NCBI GenBank assembly: GCA_034509925.1
Contig: CM067527.1
Coordinates: 12,277,001 to 12,341,000 of the forward strand
Source of the DNA: Hirudinaria manillensis
Taxonomy: Eukaryota > Annelida > Clitellata > Hirudinida > Hirudinidae
Direction of reading: 5' to 3'
Length of the DNA: 64,000 bases
Of this stretch, positions 50,401 to 56,700 are shown in pieces (the first letter of the stretch is position 1; each line of letters opens with the position of its first letter). The translations under genes and the position numbers were made by a program. The notes under the pieces were generated by a model. It was not told the DNA's origin. It ran no database searches and saw nothing but the letters and a program-made list of their open reading frames with translations.

Positions 50401-52628
50401 TGAACCAGAAGAGCTCGAAGTAACAGAGGAAACTCTGAAAGAAGAGGTTCTCGAAAAGCACGAAGAGGTCGAATTCGTAGAAACTGTCGCCGAGCAATTG
50501 GAAGAAACAGCGAAAATCGAGCCATCGTTGGAGGTCGAGGTAAAAGAAACCGAGCCACGTGTCACTGAAAAAGTTACACCGTCAGAAGAAATCATCGAAG
50601 CTGTTGAAGAAGAAATTGTGACTGAGAAGGTGGTCGCTGAGGTAGAATCCGTTACTGTGGAAGAAAAGCCTGAGGCAGAGAAAGAAGTGCCGGTAGAAAA
50701 AGCGGAAGTTGCCGAAGAAAAACCTGAACCAGAAGAGCTCGAAGTAACAGAGGAAACTCTGAAAGAAGAGGTTCTCGAAGAAGTCGAGGTAGGCACAGAA
50801 ACAGTCGGTGTACCTTCAGAAATCGTACAACGTCTTGATACTGAGATATCGGAAACCTCGCCTCATCAAGTTGAAGAAGTTTTTCCGTTAGAAAAAACTC
50901 TCGAGGCCGTGGTAAAAGAAGAGACCGAGAAAATTGTACGTGAGGAAGAATTTGAGGAAATTGAATATCCTTCTGACGACCTTGACCAAATTCATGTCGA
51001 CACTGTGGATGAAATCAAATTGAGACCAACATCTGATGAATATCTAGTTGAAAAGGTTATCACAACAAGCGACATTTCTATTTCTGATGACGCGACAGAA
51101 TCCAGAGAAATTCAAGTTATTGAGCGTACATTGGAATCAGTTGAAAAGCAGATAATAGAATTGGAATTTGATGATCAAGATAAACCTGTCACGGAATCAT
51201 TGGAATACGACACTGCACTAGAAAAACAATTGGAAAAAGAAGATGTTCAAGAAATAATAACGTCCACAGCCGATATCGAAGTTACGGAAGAATATGTGCC
51301 AACCCCAACGATCATATCTGACACCGCTAAATTAGTTACAACGGGAGAAATCGAAGAGGTTGTCGAAAAAGAATTTGTGACTGAGAAGGTGGTCGCTGAG
51401 GAAGAATCCGTTACTCTGGAAGAAAAGCCTGATGCAGAGAAAGAAGTGCCGGTAGAAAAAGGGGAAGTTGCCGAAGAAAAACCTGAACCAGAAGAGCTTG
51501 AAATGACAGAAGAAACTCTGAAAGAAGAGGTTCTCGAAAGGCACGAAGAGGTCGAATTCGTAGAAAATCTCGCCGAGCAATTGGAAGAATCAGCGAAAAT
51601 CGAACCATCTTTGGAGGTCGAGGTTAAAGAAACTGAACGAGCCTCTCAGACATTTGAAGATTCATCAGATATTGCAGCCTCTTTTGTCTTTGACGGAGAA
51701 ATTTTTCTGTCTGGGAACCTATCTGACGAGAATGTCATCTCTTCAACATTGGTTCCTTGTACTCAATATGGTTCAGTCAAAAAACAAAAGTTTGATACTT
51801 CGCTTGGTATTTTTGATCCTTTTATTAATAAGGAATGTAATATTGGAGATGTTGTATACGATGACCTGTCTCTAGATGATGGTCCTCCATCTAATTATGA
51901 TTATCTGCCTGAGCATGGCCTCTATTGTTCCTCACAACACGAAGAACTTCGACCTCCACCTGTTGATATATTTGACGACAATCGTGAATGTTCGTCTTCT
52001 TCTGGTAATGTTGTTACTAAAATGATTAGATCTGTTAATCTTGATGGGGATATTAAAGAAACGCTTATTACTGAAACCTTTCCTGATTCTGACAAGGTTG
52101 ATTCTGCTAGCCCTAGATCGAGTATTAGTGAGATTCTAGAAAAGAATTACATTTCACCCGAAGATGAATTTTCGAATTTTCCTGTCATGGTTTATACCGA
52201 GACCTTAGAAACGGAACCTGAAATCGAATCAGAACATTTGGAATACCAAGAATTATTACCTGACGGTACCGTTGTCTCTCGAAAATTATCGCAATTGAAA
52301 CAAACGCAATCAATGACAAGGAGAATATTTTTACATGGAGCTGACGATGGTTTTTCATTCCTTGATGAAACAACTGGGTGTCAAGATTCCGATAACATGC
52401 AGATTAGCAGATTTTCTGACAAACAATCAGAAAGTCCAACCACATATTCAGAGACATTAAAAACAGAAGAAACCGTAGATGGAATTTCTATCAAAAAAGT
52501 CACAACGACTACTTCCAGTCAGCAACTGGTTACTGAAAGGACAGTTCTAAGCGTCAGAGGCTCTCTCAATAACTTATCGAAAGAAAGTGAATTATCGGAT
52601 CTTCTGCGACAATTTTCTGGCGATAAAG
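1..52628 (+). CDS. Giant repetitive exon of a probable giant-ankyrin (Ank2-XL/UNC-44-like) gene, 5' partial
   Basis: One frame stays open from base 2 to the splice donor at 52628 (AAAG|GTAAGA, phase 1): 17,542 codons plus one base. The next in-frame stop (52661-52663) lies just inside the intron. The left edge falls inside a linker, so the exon continues upstream. Codons 1-17,212 or so are a nested repeat (108-aa units in arrays separated by 197-aa linkers), extremely rich in Glu, with Val, Lys, Pro and Thr and almost no Cys or Trp, so it is probably an extended, strongly acidic, disordered chain. The last 330 codons are unique. Every length change among repeats is a multiple of three, which supports translation. 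In invertebrate giant ankyrins such exons encode axonal tails that organise microtubules and the spectrin-actin membrane skeleton; that role here is inferred. A titin-like PEVK spring is the main alternative, but the C-terminal exons show no Ig, FN3 or kinase domain. Coding status is near certain; family identity is moderate. Confidence 0.9.
2411..3766 (+). repeat. Higher-order block 1: linker plus 2-unit array
   Basis: Linker 2411-3001 (591 bp) is type A with the variant ECPSDDLDQ and the FEEFEVGTETVGEP entry shared with blocks 3 and 4. The array has one full unit and one 273-bp unit lacking the 51 bp that encode LKEEVLERHEEVEFVET. Confidence 0.9.
3767..5821 (+). repeat. Higher-order block 2: linker plus 4-unit array
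   Basis: Linker 3767-4357 (591 bp) is type A with the variant EYPSHELDQ. Four full 324-bp units plus the 168-bp part-unit follow. Confidence 0.9.
5822..7552 (+). repeat. Higher-order block 3: linker plus 3-unit array
   Basis: Linker 5822-6412 (591 bp) is type A, ECPSDDLDQ form, with the private change KVLPTEE near its end. Three full units plus the part-unit follow. Confidence 0.9.
7553..19600 (+). repeat. Higher-order block 4: linker plus 35-unit array, the longest
   Basis: Linker 7553-8143 (591 bp) is type A, ECPSDDLDQ form, with TEKDVPTP in place of TQKDVPTP. The array at 8144-19600 measures 11,457 bp: 34 full units, one 273-bp unit near 19290 and the 168-bp part-unit. Marker variants recur at whole-unit spacings: SVTQEEK near 9478, 11746, 13042 and 14986; EEVDFVETVAEQM near 9940, 10912, 15448 and 16420. 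Recent multi-unit duplications therefore built this array. Confidence 0.92.
19601..22525 (+). repeat. Higher-order block 5: linker plus 7-unit array
   Basis: Linker 19601-20191 (591 bp) is type A, EYPSHELDQ form, TEKDVPTP. Seven units follow, two carrying the 51-bp deletion (near 20985 and 21900), plus the part-unit. A TVSEKV variant at about 21978 is private to this block. Confidence 0.9.
22526..24205 (+). repeat. Higher-order block 6: mosaic linker plus 3-unit array
   Basis: Linker 22526-23116 (591 bp) is type A in its first two thirds but ends with TEEYVPTPTIISETAKLVTT, the form found in the right-hand clade. Three units, one with the 51-bp deletion, plus the part-unit follow. Confidence 0.9.
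24206..26806 (+). repeat. Higher-order block 7: mosaic linker plus 6-unit array
   Basis: Linker 24206-24796 (591 bp) has the same mosaic as block 6 and a private TSPYLVEE (His to Tyr). Six units follow, two with the 51-bp deletion, plus the part-unit. Confidence 0.9.
26807..29083 (+). repeat. Higher-order block 8: linker plus 5-unit array
   Basis: Linker 26807-27397 (591 bp) is type A with the KVDPTEE variant. Five units, two with the 51-bp deletion, plus the part-unit follow. Block 9 repeats it 2277 bp later with two units fewer. Confidence 0.9.
29084..30763 (+). repeat. Higher-order block 9: linker plus 3-unit array
   Basis: Linker 29084-29674 (591 bp) shares the KVDPTEE variant with block 8. 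It is the last linker of the left clade. Three units, one with the 51-bp deletion, plus the part-unit follow. Confidence 0.9.
30764..32782 (+). repeat. Higher-order block 10: junction linker plus 4-unit array
   Basis: Linker 30764-31354 (591 bp) begins as type A (TEITETSPHLVEEVLALEK) and continues as type B (YPSDDLDQ, DDATESREIQV, FDDQDKP, EYDTALEK). It marks the switch between linker clades. Four units follow with a 33-bp and a 3-bp deletion, plus the part-unit. Confidence 0.9.
32783..33760 (+). repeat. Higher-order block 11: linker plus one shortened unit
   Basis: Linker 32783-33373 (591 bp) is type B with TSPHQVEEVLPLEK and DEQDKP. A single 219-bp unit carries both the 51-bp deletion and a 54-bp deletion that fuses two EEKP stretches near 33420. 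The part-unit follows. This is the shortest block. Confidence 0.9.
33761..36097 (+). repeat. Higher-order block 12: linker plus 5-unit array
   Basis: Linker 33761-34351 (591 bp) is type B with RLATEIS (Asp to Ala). Five units follow, one lacking 9 bp (IIEEEIV near 34660) and one lacking 33 bp, plus the part-unit. Confidence 0.9.
36098..37129 (+). repeat. Higher-order block 13: linker plus one 273-bp unit
   Basis: Linker 36098-36688 (591 bp) is type B with the left-clade stretch HLVEEVLALEK and private GVTSEIV and LESIEKQ changes. One unit with the 51-bp deletion plus the part-unit follows. Confidence 0.9.
37130..38851 (+). repeat. Higher-order block 14: linker plus 3-unit array
   Basis: Linker 37130-37720 (591 bp) is type B with RLATEIS, as in blocks 12, 17 and 19. 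Three units follow, one with the same 9-bp deletion as block 12, plus the part-unit. It looks like a copy of block 12 that is two units shorter. Confidence 0.9.
38852..43597 (+). repeat. Higher-order block 15: linker plus 13-unit array
   Basis: Linker 38852-39442 (591 bp) is type B with HLVEEVLALEK. Thirteen units follow, carrying one 54-bp, two 51-bp, two 33-bp and one 3-bp deletion. Units resembling the left half (VEQLEESAKIEPSLEIEV forms) occur here at about 40,700-43,000, so material has been exchanged across the exon. An internal duplication of 1536 bp is visible (about 40.7 kb against 42.3 kb). Confidence 0.9.
43598..44629 (+). repeat. Higher-order block 16: linker plus one 273-bp unit
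   Basis: Linker 43598-44188 (591 bp) is type B with DICISDD (a rare Cys) and HIDTVDE, shared only with block 18. One unit with the 51-bp deletion plus the part-unit follows. Confidence 0.9.
44630..46000 (+). repeat. Higher-order block 17: linker plus 2-unit array
   Basis: Linker 44630-45220 (591 bp) is type B with RLATEIS. Two units follow with a 33-bp and a 3-bp deletion. Blocks 16 and 17 together make a 2403-bp super-unit. Confidence 0.9.
46001..47032 (+). repeat. Higher-order block 18: copy of block 16
   Basis: Linker 46001-46591 (591 bp) repeats the DICISDD and HIDTVDE variants exactly 2403 bp after block 16, with one new change (ETKKIV for ETEKIV). One unit with the 51-bp deletion plus the part-unit follows. 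Confidence 0.9.
47033..49054 (+). repeat. Higher-order block 19: copy of block 17 extended by two units
   Basis: Linker 47033-47623 (591 bp) has RLATEIS and sits 2403 bp after that of block 17. Four units follow, one with the 33-bp deletion, plus the part-unit. Confidence 0.9.
49055..50785 (+). repeat. Higher-order block 20: linker plus 3-unit array
   Basis: Linker 49055-49645 (591 bp) is type B with private SSHQVEE and KLVTES changes and a TEKDVPTP, KFVTTGE ending. Three full units plus the part-unit follow. These units are more diverged (VADEKP, EENLKEE, SLEDEV, VAVEKAE) than those in the centre. Confidence 0.9.
50786..51637 (+). repeat. Higher-order block 21: last linker and terminal degenerate unit
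   Basis: Linker 50786-51376 (591 bp) is type B with private EVFPLEK and IISDTAK. The final unit from 51377 is diverged (VEKGEVAEE, LEMTEETL, VENLAEQ) and breaks off at KETER, where unique sequence begins. Greater divergence of the edge copies is typical of arrays homogenised by recombination from within. Confidence 0.9.
51638..52628 (+). other. Unique C-terminal tail at the end of the giant exon
   Basis: About 330 codons of non-repeated coding sequence, acidic and rich in Ser, Thr and Asp, with no membrane segment or recognisable globular domain. Two stretches fit my memory of invertebrate ankyrin tails: VVTKMIRSVNLDGD (near 52010-52050), and LPDGTVVSRK followed by a QTQSMTRRI stretch and a Gly (52256-52340). 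A further TTTTSSQQLVTERTV stretch lies near 52500. I could not check the match by alignment. The coding run ends in phase 1 at 52628. Confidence 0.6.
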
Positions 52629-52720
52629 GTAAGATGAAGCACTTTTCATCAATTTGTATTTAGTGCCGCCGCAATGCTATCAATATTTCAACATTTTCAA
52701 AGTACGTGTATAAATTTCAG

Positions 52721-52816
52721 AGATAGAAAAAGATGATCAAGCTACTTCAAAAGATGATCAAGCGAGTAGCTCAAGTTCAGAAGTCGCCCAGCTGGATGAT
52801 GTTTGCTTACAACAAG
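52721..52816 (+). CDS. Internal exon of the giant gene (96 bp)
   Basis: Acceptor AATTTCAG at 52720 and donor CAAG|GT at 52816 bound an exon that enters and leaves in phase 1, so it matches the exon on each side. It encodes 32 residues beginning EIEKDDQATSKDDQ and ending in DDVCLQQ, acidic and Ser-rich like the flanking tail. Being symmetric, it can be skipped without changing frame. The donor GTTTTT is weak, which would suit alternative use. Confidence 0.7.
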
Positions 52817-53011
52817 GTTTTTAAATTTCCGATAATCACTGATTTTAAATGTTACTAATCTTATTCTGTATAATATTTAACCTTTCTAACGCCATCCTTT
52901 ACTAACTTTTGCGCATGTCATTTTAATCCTCCTGTTTGTTAGAGAACATTTAATGACTTATTACTAGAAATTAGTATTTACGTTTATTATTTTGTAAGTA
53001 TTAATTTCTAG

Positions 53012-54816
53012 AGATCGAATCGGAACTCGATAAATATTCACAAAGCACAGACATCGACGAACCAGTTGATTATGAAATTGAGAATGGAACTCAGCCGAAA
53101 TGTGAAACTTTGAAAGAAAAATGGTCTAAACCAGACGAATCAGAGCCAACGAATAAAGATTGTTTCTCAGGTGTGCACGAAGGGTTAGAATTTCATGAGT
53201 CAAAAGAAGGACAAGAACTCCCATCAGATTTAAAATATCAAGATAGTTGTCAAGTTCCTCAGACGACCGCTTTGCAAGGCTGTATTTTGCCCGCTATATC
53301 AGAAGAGGACGAAAAGAAGTCGAGTTCTCAAAGCAAGACAACGACTTCTTCAGACAAACTAGAAAATGAAACGTCGAATTCGGATTCTTCAAAAAAAAGA
53401 CAGAAATCCAATGCTCTTCGTAATTTAGAAAATAAATTAATGAGCAAAAAATATGCTGATAATACCTCAGTCTCATCTTCGTTGCTTGAATTCGAAAGTT
53501 TGGAAAAAGAAATCCAAGAAAAAGGTAGCATTGATTCAGTTTCCCTAGGACGTTTAAGCACGAGAGGAGTAGTGGAGAGAGATGACGTTTCAGTGACTTC
53601 ATCTCTTGCTGAGTTTGAAAAACTTGAGAAAGAGTGCTTTATTCCATCAGATTCCCAAGGAACTGGTTCGAAAAGTTCTAGCTCTTCGAATATGGATTTC
53701 GAAGTGACTAGAGAGGGTCACAAAAGTCAATTGACGGAGCAGTTAAGATCATCATCATCCTCGCTAGCTGAGTTTGAACAATTGGAACAACAACTGACAG
53801 TGGACGAGGAAGTTTCTGTTGAAGCCAGAAAGGTGGCGAGTATGCTAGAAAAAGGTTCCCTGCCAATAAAGGATGATTTTTCCGACAGTGATTCCAGCAA
53901 AGGTAAATCTAACAAGGATTGTCAAGAAGCCACAGAAAAAAAGAAGCTAACCGAGAAACCTATCTATCCACCTTACCAAGACATAGTTCAAATTATCAGA
54001 CAAGCTTCGGAAAAGGTTCCGTTCTTTGAAGACTTCCAACAAACAGGAGACAAAACTGGTAGCCTAAAACTCCAAGCTTCAGTTTTAAAATCGTCAGAAA
54101 TTGTCGGTCCTTTAACTGACCAAAGCAAATACGTGAGATCACAAAGTAGCTTCATGGAGATTTCAAGTGATTCCCTATCCTCAAAACACACTGCGACATC
54201 TACTCAATCTTTACTTCGTGAAGAATCTGAGATGTTTACATCAACAGACTCTTTAGAGGACGAACAGACAGATGAGATCATTCAGTTGATGATGAGATCG
54301 ACAGATTCACTTGAAACCCAGCAAAATCAAGAAAGCTTCGATACCGATTCATTACAGGACATGACTACGGCTATAACAAAGAGCATGTCACAAGATTCTT
54401 TGAAAGAAACTATTGTTGAAGCCATGGAAATTTCGGCAGAATCAGGAGCCTGGAGCCGTTCAAGTTCACAACAATCCTCTGCAACCTTGATATGTGACCT
54501 CGCAAGCAAAGGCACAGCTACTTCATTGGGTTTCTCGCCCCATACGTCATTAATGAAGGACAGTCTAATGACTCTGGATAACGTTAGTATCACCGACCCG
54601 AAGATTATTGATTCCGAGGGTAATGCTTACGAACCACTGGACAACGGAAGAACCACAAAAGATTTGAAAAAACATCGAAAAAAGCAGGGCGACCTTTCTT
54701 TTGAGAAGAGTACCAGCTCTGATTCTTCAATTCAGGATACCTTAATGGAGTCATACGAAAGTTCATCGACTGCATCCTTGGTAGCACAAGGTACAGTCAG
54801 TTACATATCGAATTAA
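53012..54816 (+). CDS. Large Ser-rich C-terminal exon of the giant gene
   Basis: The acceptor TTTCTAG at 53011 opens in phase 1, and the frame runs about 600 codons to TAA at 54814-54816. It can instead be spliced out of a CAAG|GTACAG donor at 54790, again phase 1. The protein is Ser, Asp and Glu rich and low in hydrophobics. Three copies of a SLxEFExLExx motif lie near 53480, 53600 and 53760, and four DSL(E/Q/K) motifs near 54247-54395, followed by an SAESGAWSRSSS stretch. I associate such motifs with the spectrin-skeleton ankyrin tails of invertebrates; this is from memory and unaligned. No death domain is present. Read-through to the stop gives the ending LVAQGTVSYISN. Confidence 0.75.
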
Positions 54817-54826
54817 TTCATTTAAT

Positions 54827-54845
54827 TCAGTCAGTCAGTCAGTCG
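54827..54845 (+). repeat. TCAG tetranucleotide run
   Basis: About four consecutive TCAG copies directly after the read-through stop codon. Each copy is a potential minimal 3' splice acceptor or simply a microsatellite in the alternative 3' UTR. Confidence 0.7.
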
Positions 54846-55074
54846 CAGATTTTGTTTTCCATTAGCTTAAAGCAAACTGATGGTTACTTTAGCCATGTTT
54901 TTGTATCGCGTTTGAATTTGTTTCTTTTATATTCAAACAGAAATTAACATGAGTGTTCATAACAAATGCAATCCTGCATGGAACTTTGACCCTTAATGAA
55001 ATATTAACCATTTAATCGTCATTGCTAACCTATTACTAAGTAATCTTTTTTTGCTTTTATCAACATTTAGTTTG

Positions 55075-55080
55075 AATAAA
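55075..55080 (+). terminator. Candidate polyadenylation signal (AATAAA), proximal
   Basis: Canonical AATAAA about 260 bp after the TAA at 54814. It would end transcripts that read through the donor at 54790. Confidence 0.4.
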
Positions 55081-55205
55081 CGCCCTTGTCATTCAATAAT
55101 CGGCAATTTCATTAAAAGGGTTAAATTTAATTCTACGAAATGTTTTCGAGTAGTCAATCGACAAAAATTTCAACTTTTCATAAATCGTTGTATTTTTTAA
55201 ACCAG

Positions 55206-55261
55206 AGGAGGGCATACTGACACTAAGCGACGATGAATGGAGTGAATTCAGAAAACAATGA
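55206..55261 (+). CDS. Candidate alternative terminal coding exon
   Basis: Acceptor ACCAG at 55205. Joined in phase 1 to the donor at 54790 it encodes EEGILTLSDDEWSEFRKQ and then TGA. The transcribed exon may run on to a CAAG|GTAAAT donor at 55274. The other two frames stop within a few codons, so only the phase that fits the upstream donor is open. No long repeat or domain is present; the ending is short and acidic. Transcript evidence is needed to prove use. Confidence 0.5.
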
Positions 55262-55372
55262 TTAGTAGCGCAAGGTAAATAAGTTAATAAGTTGAGTTAA
55301 TGGCTGATTAAAACCTAAATGATATTTTGCAAGTATTACTAATTAATTTTGTTCTTAATAATTTAATTACAG

Positions 55373-55401
55373 GAAATCCAAAGTCAAAGAAGTCGAAATG
55401 A
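55373..55401 (+). CDS. Candidate second alternative terminal coding exon
   Basis: Acceptor TTACAG at 55372. If the preceding candidate exon is skipped, the donor at 54790 joins here in phase 1 and gives the basic ending GNPKSKKSK before TGA at 55399-55401. If the preceding exon is included, its own TGA makes this sequence 3' UTR. The contrast between an acidic and a Lys-rich end is notable but unproven. Confidence 0.4.
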
Positions 55402-56440
55402 ATCCTTACTTCACTTCACGTTCATCCTTTTGAATGTTCCTTAGATGACAAAGTAGTAATCAGAAACAGTCCATGCCAACGTGCACCATAACAATGGTTT
55501 TTCACTTTGACACCGTATCGTAATCACTTCAACTCTAAGCGATTTTTTGCCAATGATTCAAGTTTATTCTGCAAAGAATTTATGGTATCGTTACAAACCA
55601 TAAAACGAACTAATGCTTATGATCTGAGTTACATTATTCAATTAGTTCATCTCAACTTGTGATATGGTTTTGATGGTTATCCCGTGCGAAATGTTCTTTT
55701 AAACAGTATGTTTCCTTCAGTTTGTGAGTCTGGCATATTTCGCGAATCACCTTGAAAGTTTGCGCTTAAATTTTAATCAATTCTTTTGTGATAAAACGTT
55801 TCGGCCGTTGAGAAAGTACGCTTCACATGCTCCGTTGTCGATTCTGTTGTTGTATTGCTTTGCGACCGCATACTGCTTACAGCTTCCTAGATTTCTTGAT
55901 ATTTTCAAGTTTTGATTTTTAGTTTCATAATTTTTTTTTTGTTTAACAACAGAAATTATGGATGTCTAAAAATATTGGATTTTTACGGATTATAATGTGA
56001 CTTTTCATTTTTATTTCTCATACGTTTAAGCCGGAACTCTTTTCTTATTAGAATGTACTTTTATAATTCACGTTGTGATGCTTTCCTCACTCGAATTACC
56101 TTACTAGATTTTAAATCAAACTCGTCTGCTCCGTTTTATACTTCAGCGTTTTAAGTTATTTTGTAATTTAGTTCTAGTCAACATGACTTTCATATTTTAG
56201 CCAAATTTAGTTTCTTCTTATTTAAGGTAATGAACATTGCTGAGCAGTAAAGATCATAATCTTTACATATTTACATATTTACATAATCCTCTACAATATA
56301 GCATTTTAAACATTTTAGCTTTTATAGTACCTTGTCAAATTTTTTCTTAGTGTAAAGACTTGTACTGATTATATCATCATGGATTTAATAATTTTGTACA
56401 TAAAACATTTGAATTGAATAAATATTTAATTTATACATTT
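55402..56440 (+). other. Probable distal 3' UTR of the giant gene
   Basis: AT-rich, T-rich sequence with no convincing coding frame, closing with an AATAAA at 56417-56422. A short repeated TTTACATA run lies at about 56263-56286. A 63-codon frame at 55724-55915 starts without ATG and has no coding features. Confidence 0.5.
56417..56422 (+). terminator. Candidate polyadenylation signal (AATAAA), distal
   Basis: Canonical AATAAA in GAATTGAATAAATATTT, about 1 kb after the last candidate coding exon. It is the best candidate for the main 3' end of the giant gene. Confidence 0.45.
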
Positions 56441-56494
56441 AAATCATTATTGAGTTGAAAATTAAAAATATAACTTGTATTTATATTATTTTAG

Positions 56495-56696
56495 GTTGGC
56501 CCTTATGTATGCATGGTGATACAGATTTTTTCTTGAAAGTAATAAATTTGAACCTACCAAACAAATCCATTTCAGTAAAAAAAAAAGATTTCCAAAGTTT
56601 GTTAAACAATAAATTAATACTAACTATTCCATTCGATTATGCTCGGGTCGAATCGGAATACGTTTTTGATATTTATACTTGTACAAACCCGTTGTG
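56495..56696 (+). other. Possible orphan exon
   Basis: A good acceptor (TATTATTTTAG at 56494) and a strong donor (GTTGTG|GTAAGTG, cut after 56696) bound 202 bp that are open in one frame (GWPLCMHGDTDFFLKV at its start). I do not recognise the peptide, and no matching partner exon is obvious in the window. It could be an alternative exon, a relic or chance. Confidence 0.2.
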
Positions 56697-56700
56697 GTAA

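Larger units (their letters stand above)
54817..55205 (+). other. Alternative 3' UTR or intron of the giant gene
   Basis: AT-rich, with no further open frame of note. If the exon before it is read through, this is the 3' UTR and carries an AATAAA at 55075-55080. If the donor at 54790 is used, it is an intron ending at CCAG (55205). Confidence 0.6.

Noticed and set aside
1-51637. Non-coding satellite DNA
   Set aside because: All unit-length changes are multiples of three, the frame stays open for more than 17,000 codons, and the array leads straight into unique coding sequence with a good splice donor.
1-51637. CRISPR array or bacterial surface repeat protein
   Set aside because: The units are contiguous coding repeats of 324 bp with no spacers, and the neighbouring genes are spliced animal genes.
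1-52628. Titin/Sallimus-type protein on the basis of PEVK-like composition
   Set aside because: No Ig, FN3 or kinase domain lies in the C-terminal exons, which are Ser-rich disordered tail. Kept only as an alternative.
1-52628. Assembly artefact that inflated the array
   Set aside because: Units and blocks carry private variants in a consistent order, and edge copies are the most diverged, as expected for a real array. The exact copy number nevertheless rests on long reads.
52629-52663. Continuation of the giant frame to the TAG at 52661
   Set aside because: AAAG|GTAAGA at 52628 is a strong donor, and the two following exons fit its phase. The extra residues look like intron.
1-54816. Futsch/MAP1B
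   Set aside because: Its repeats are much shorter and its C-terminus is a conserved MAP1 light-chain domain, which is absent here.
55724-55915. 63-codon frame in the distal 3' UTR
   Set aside because: No ATG at the start, no recognisable protein features, AT-rich context.
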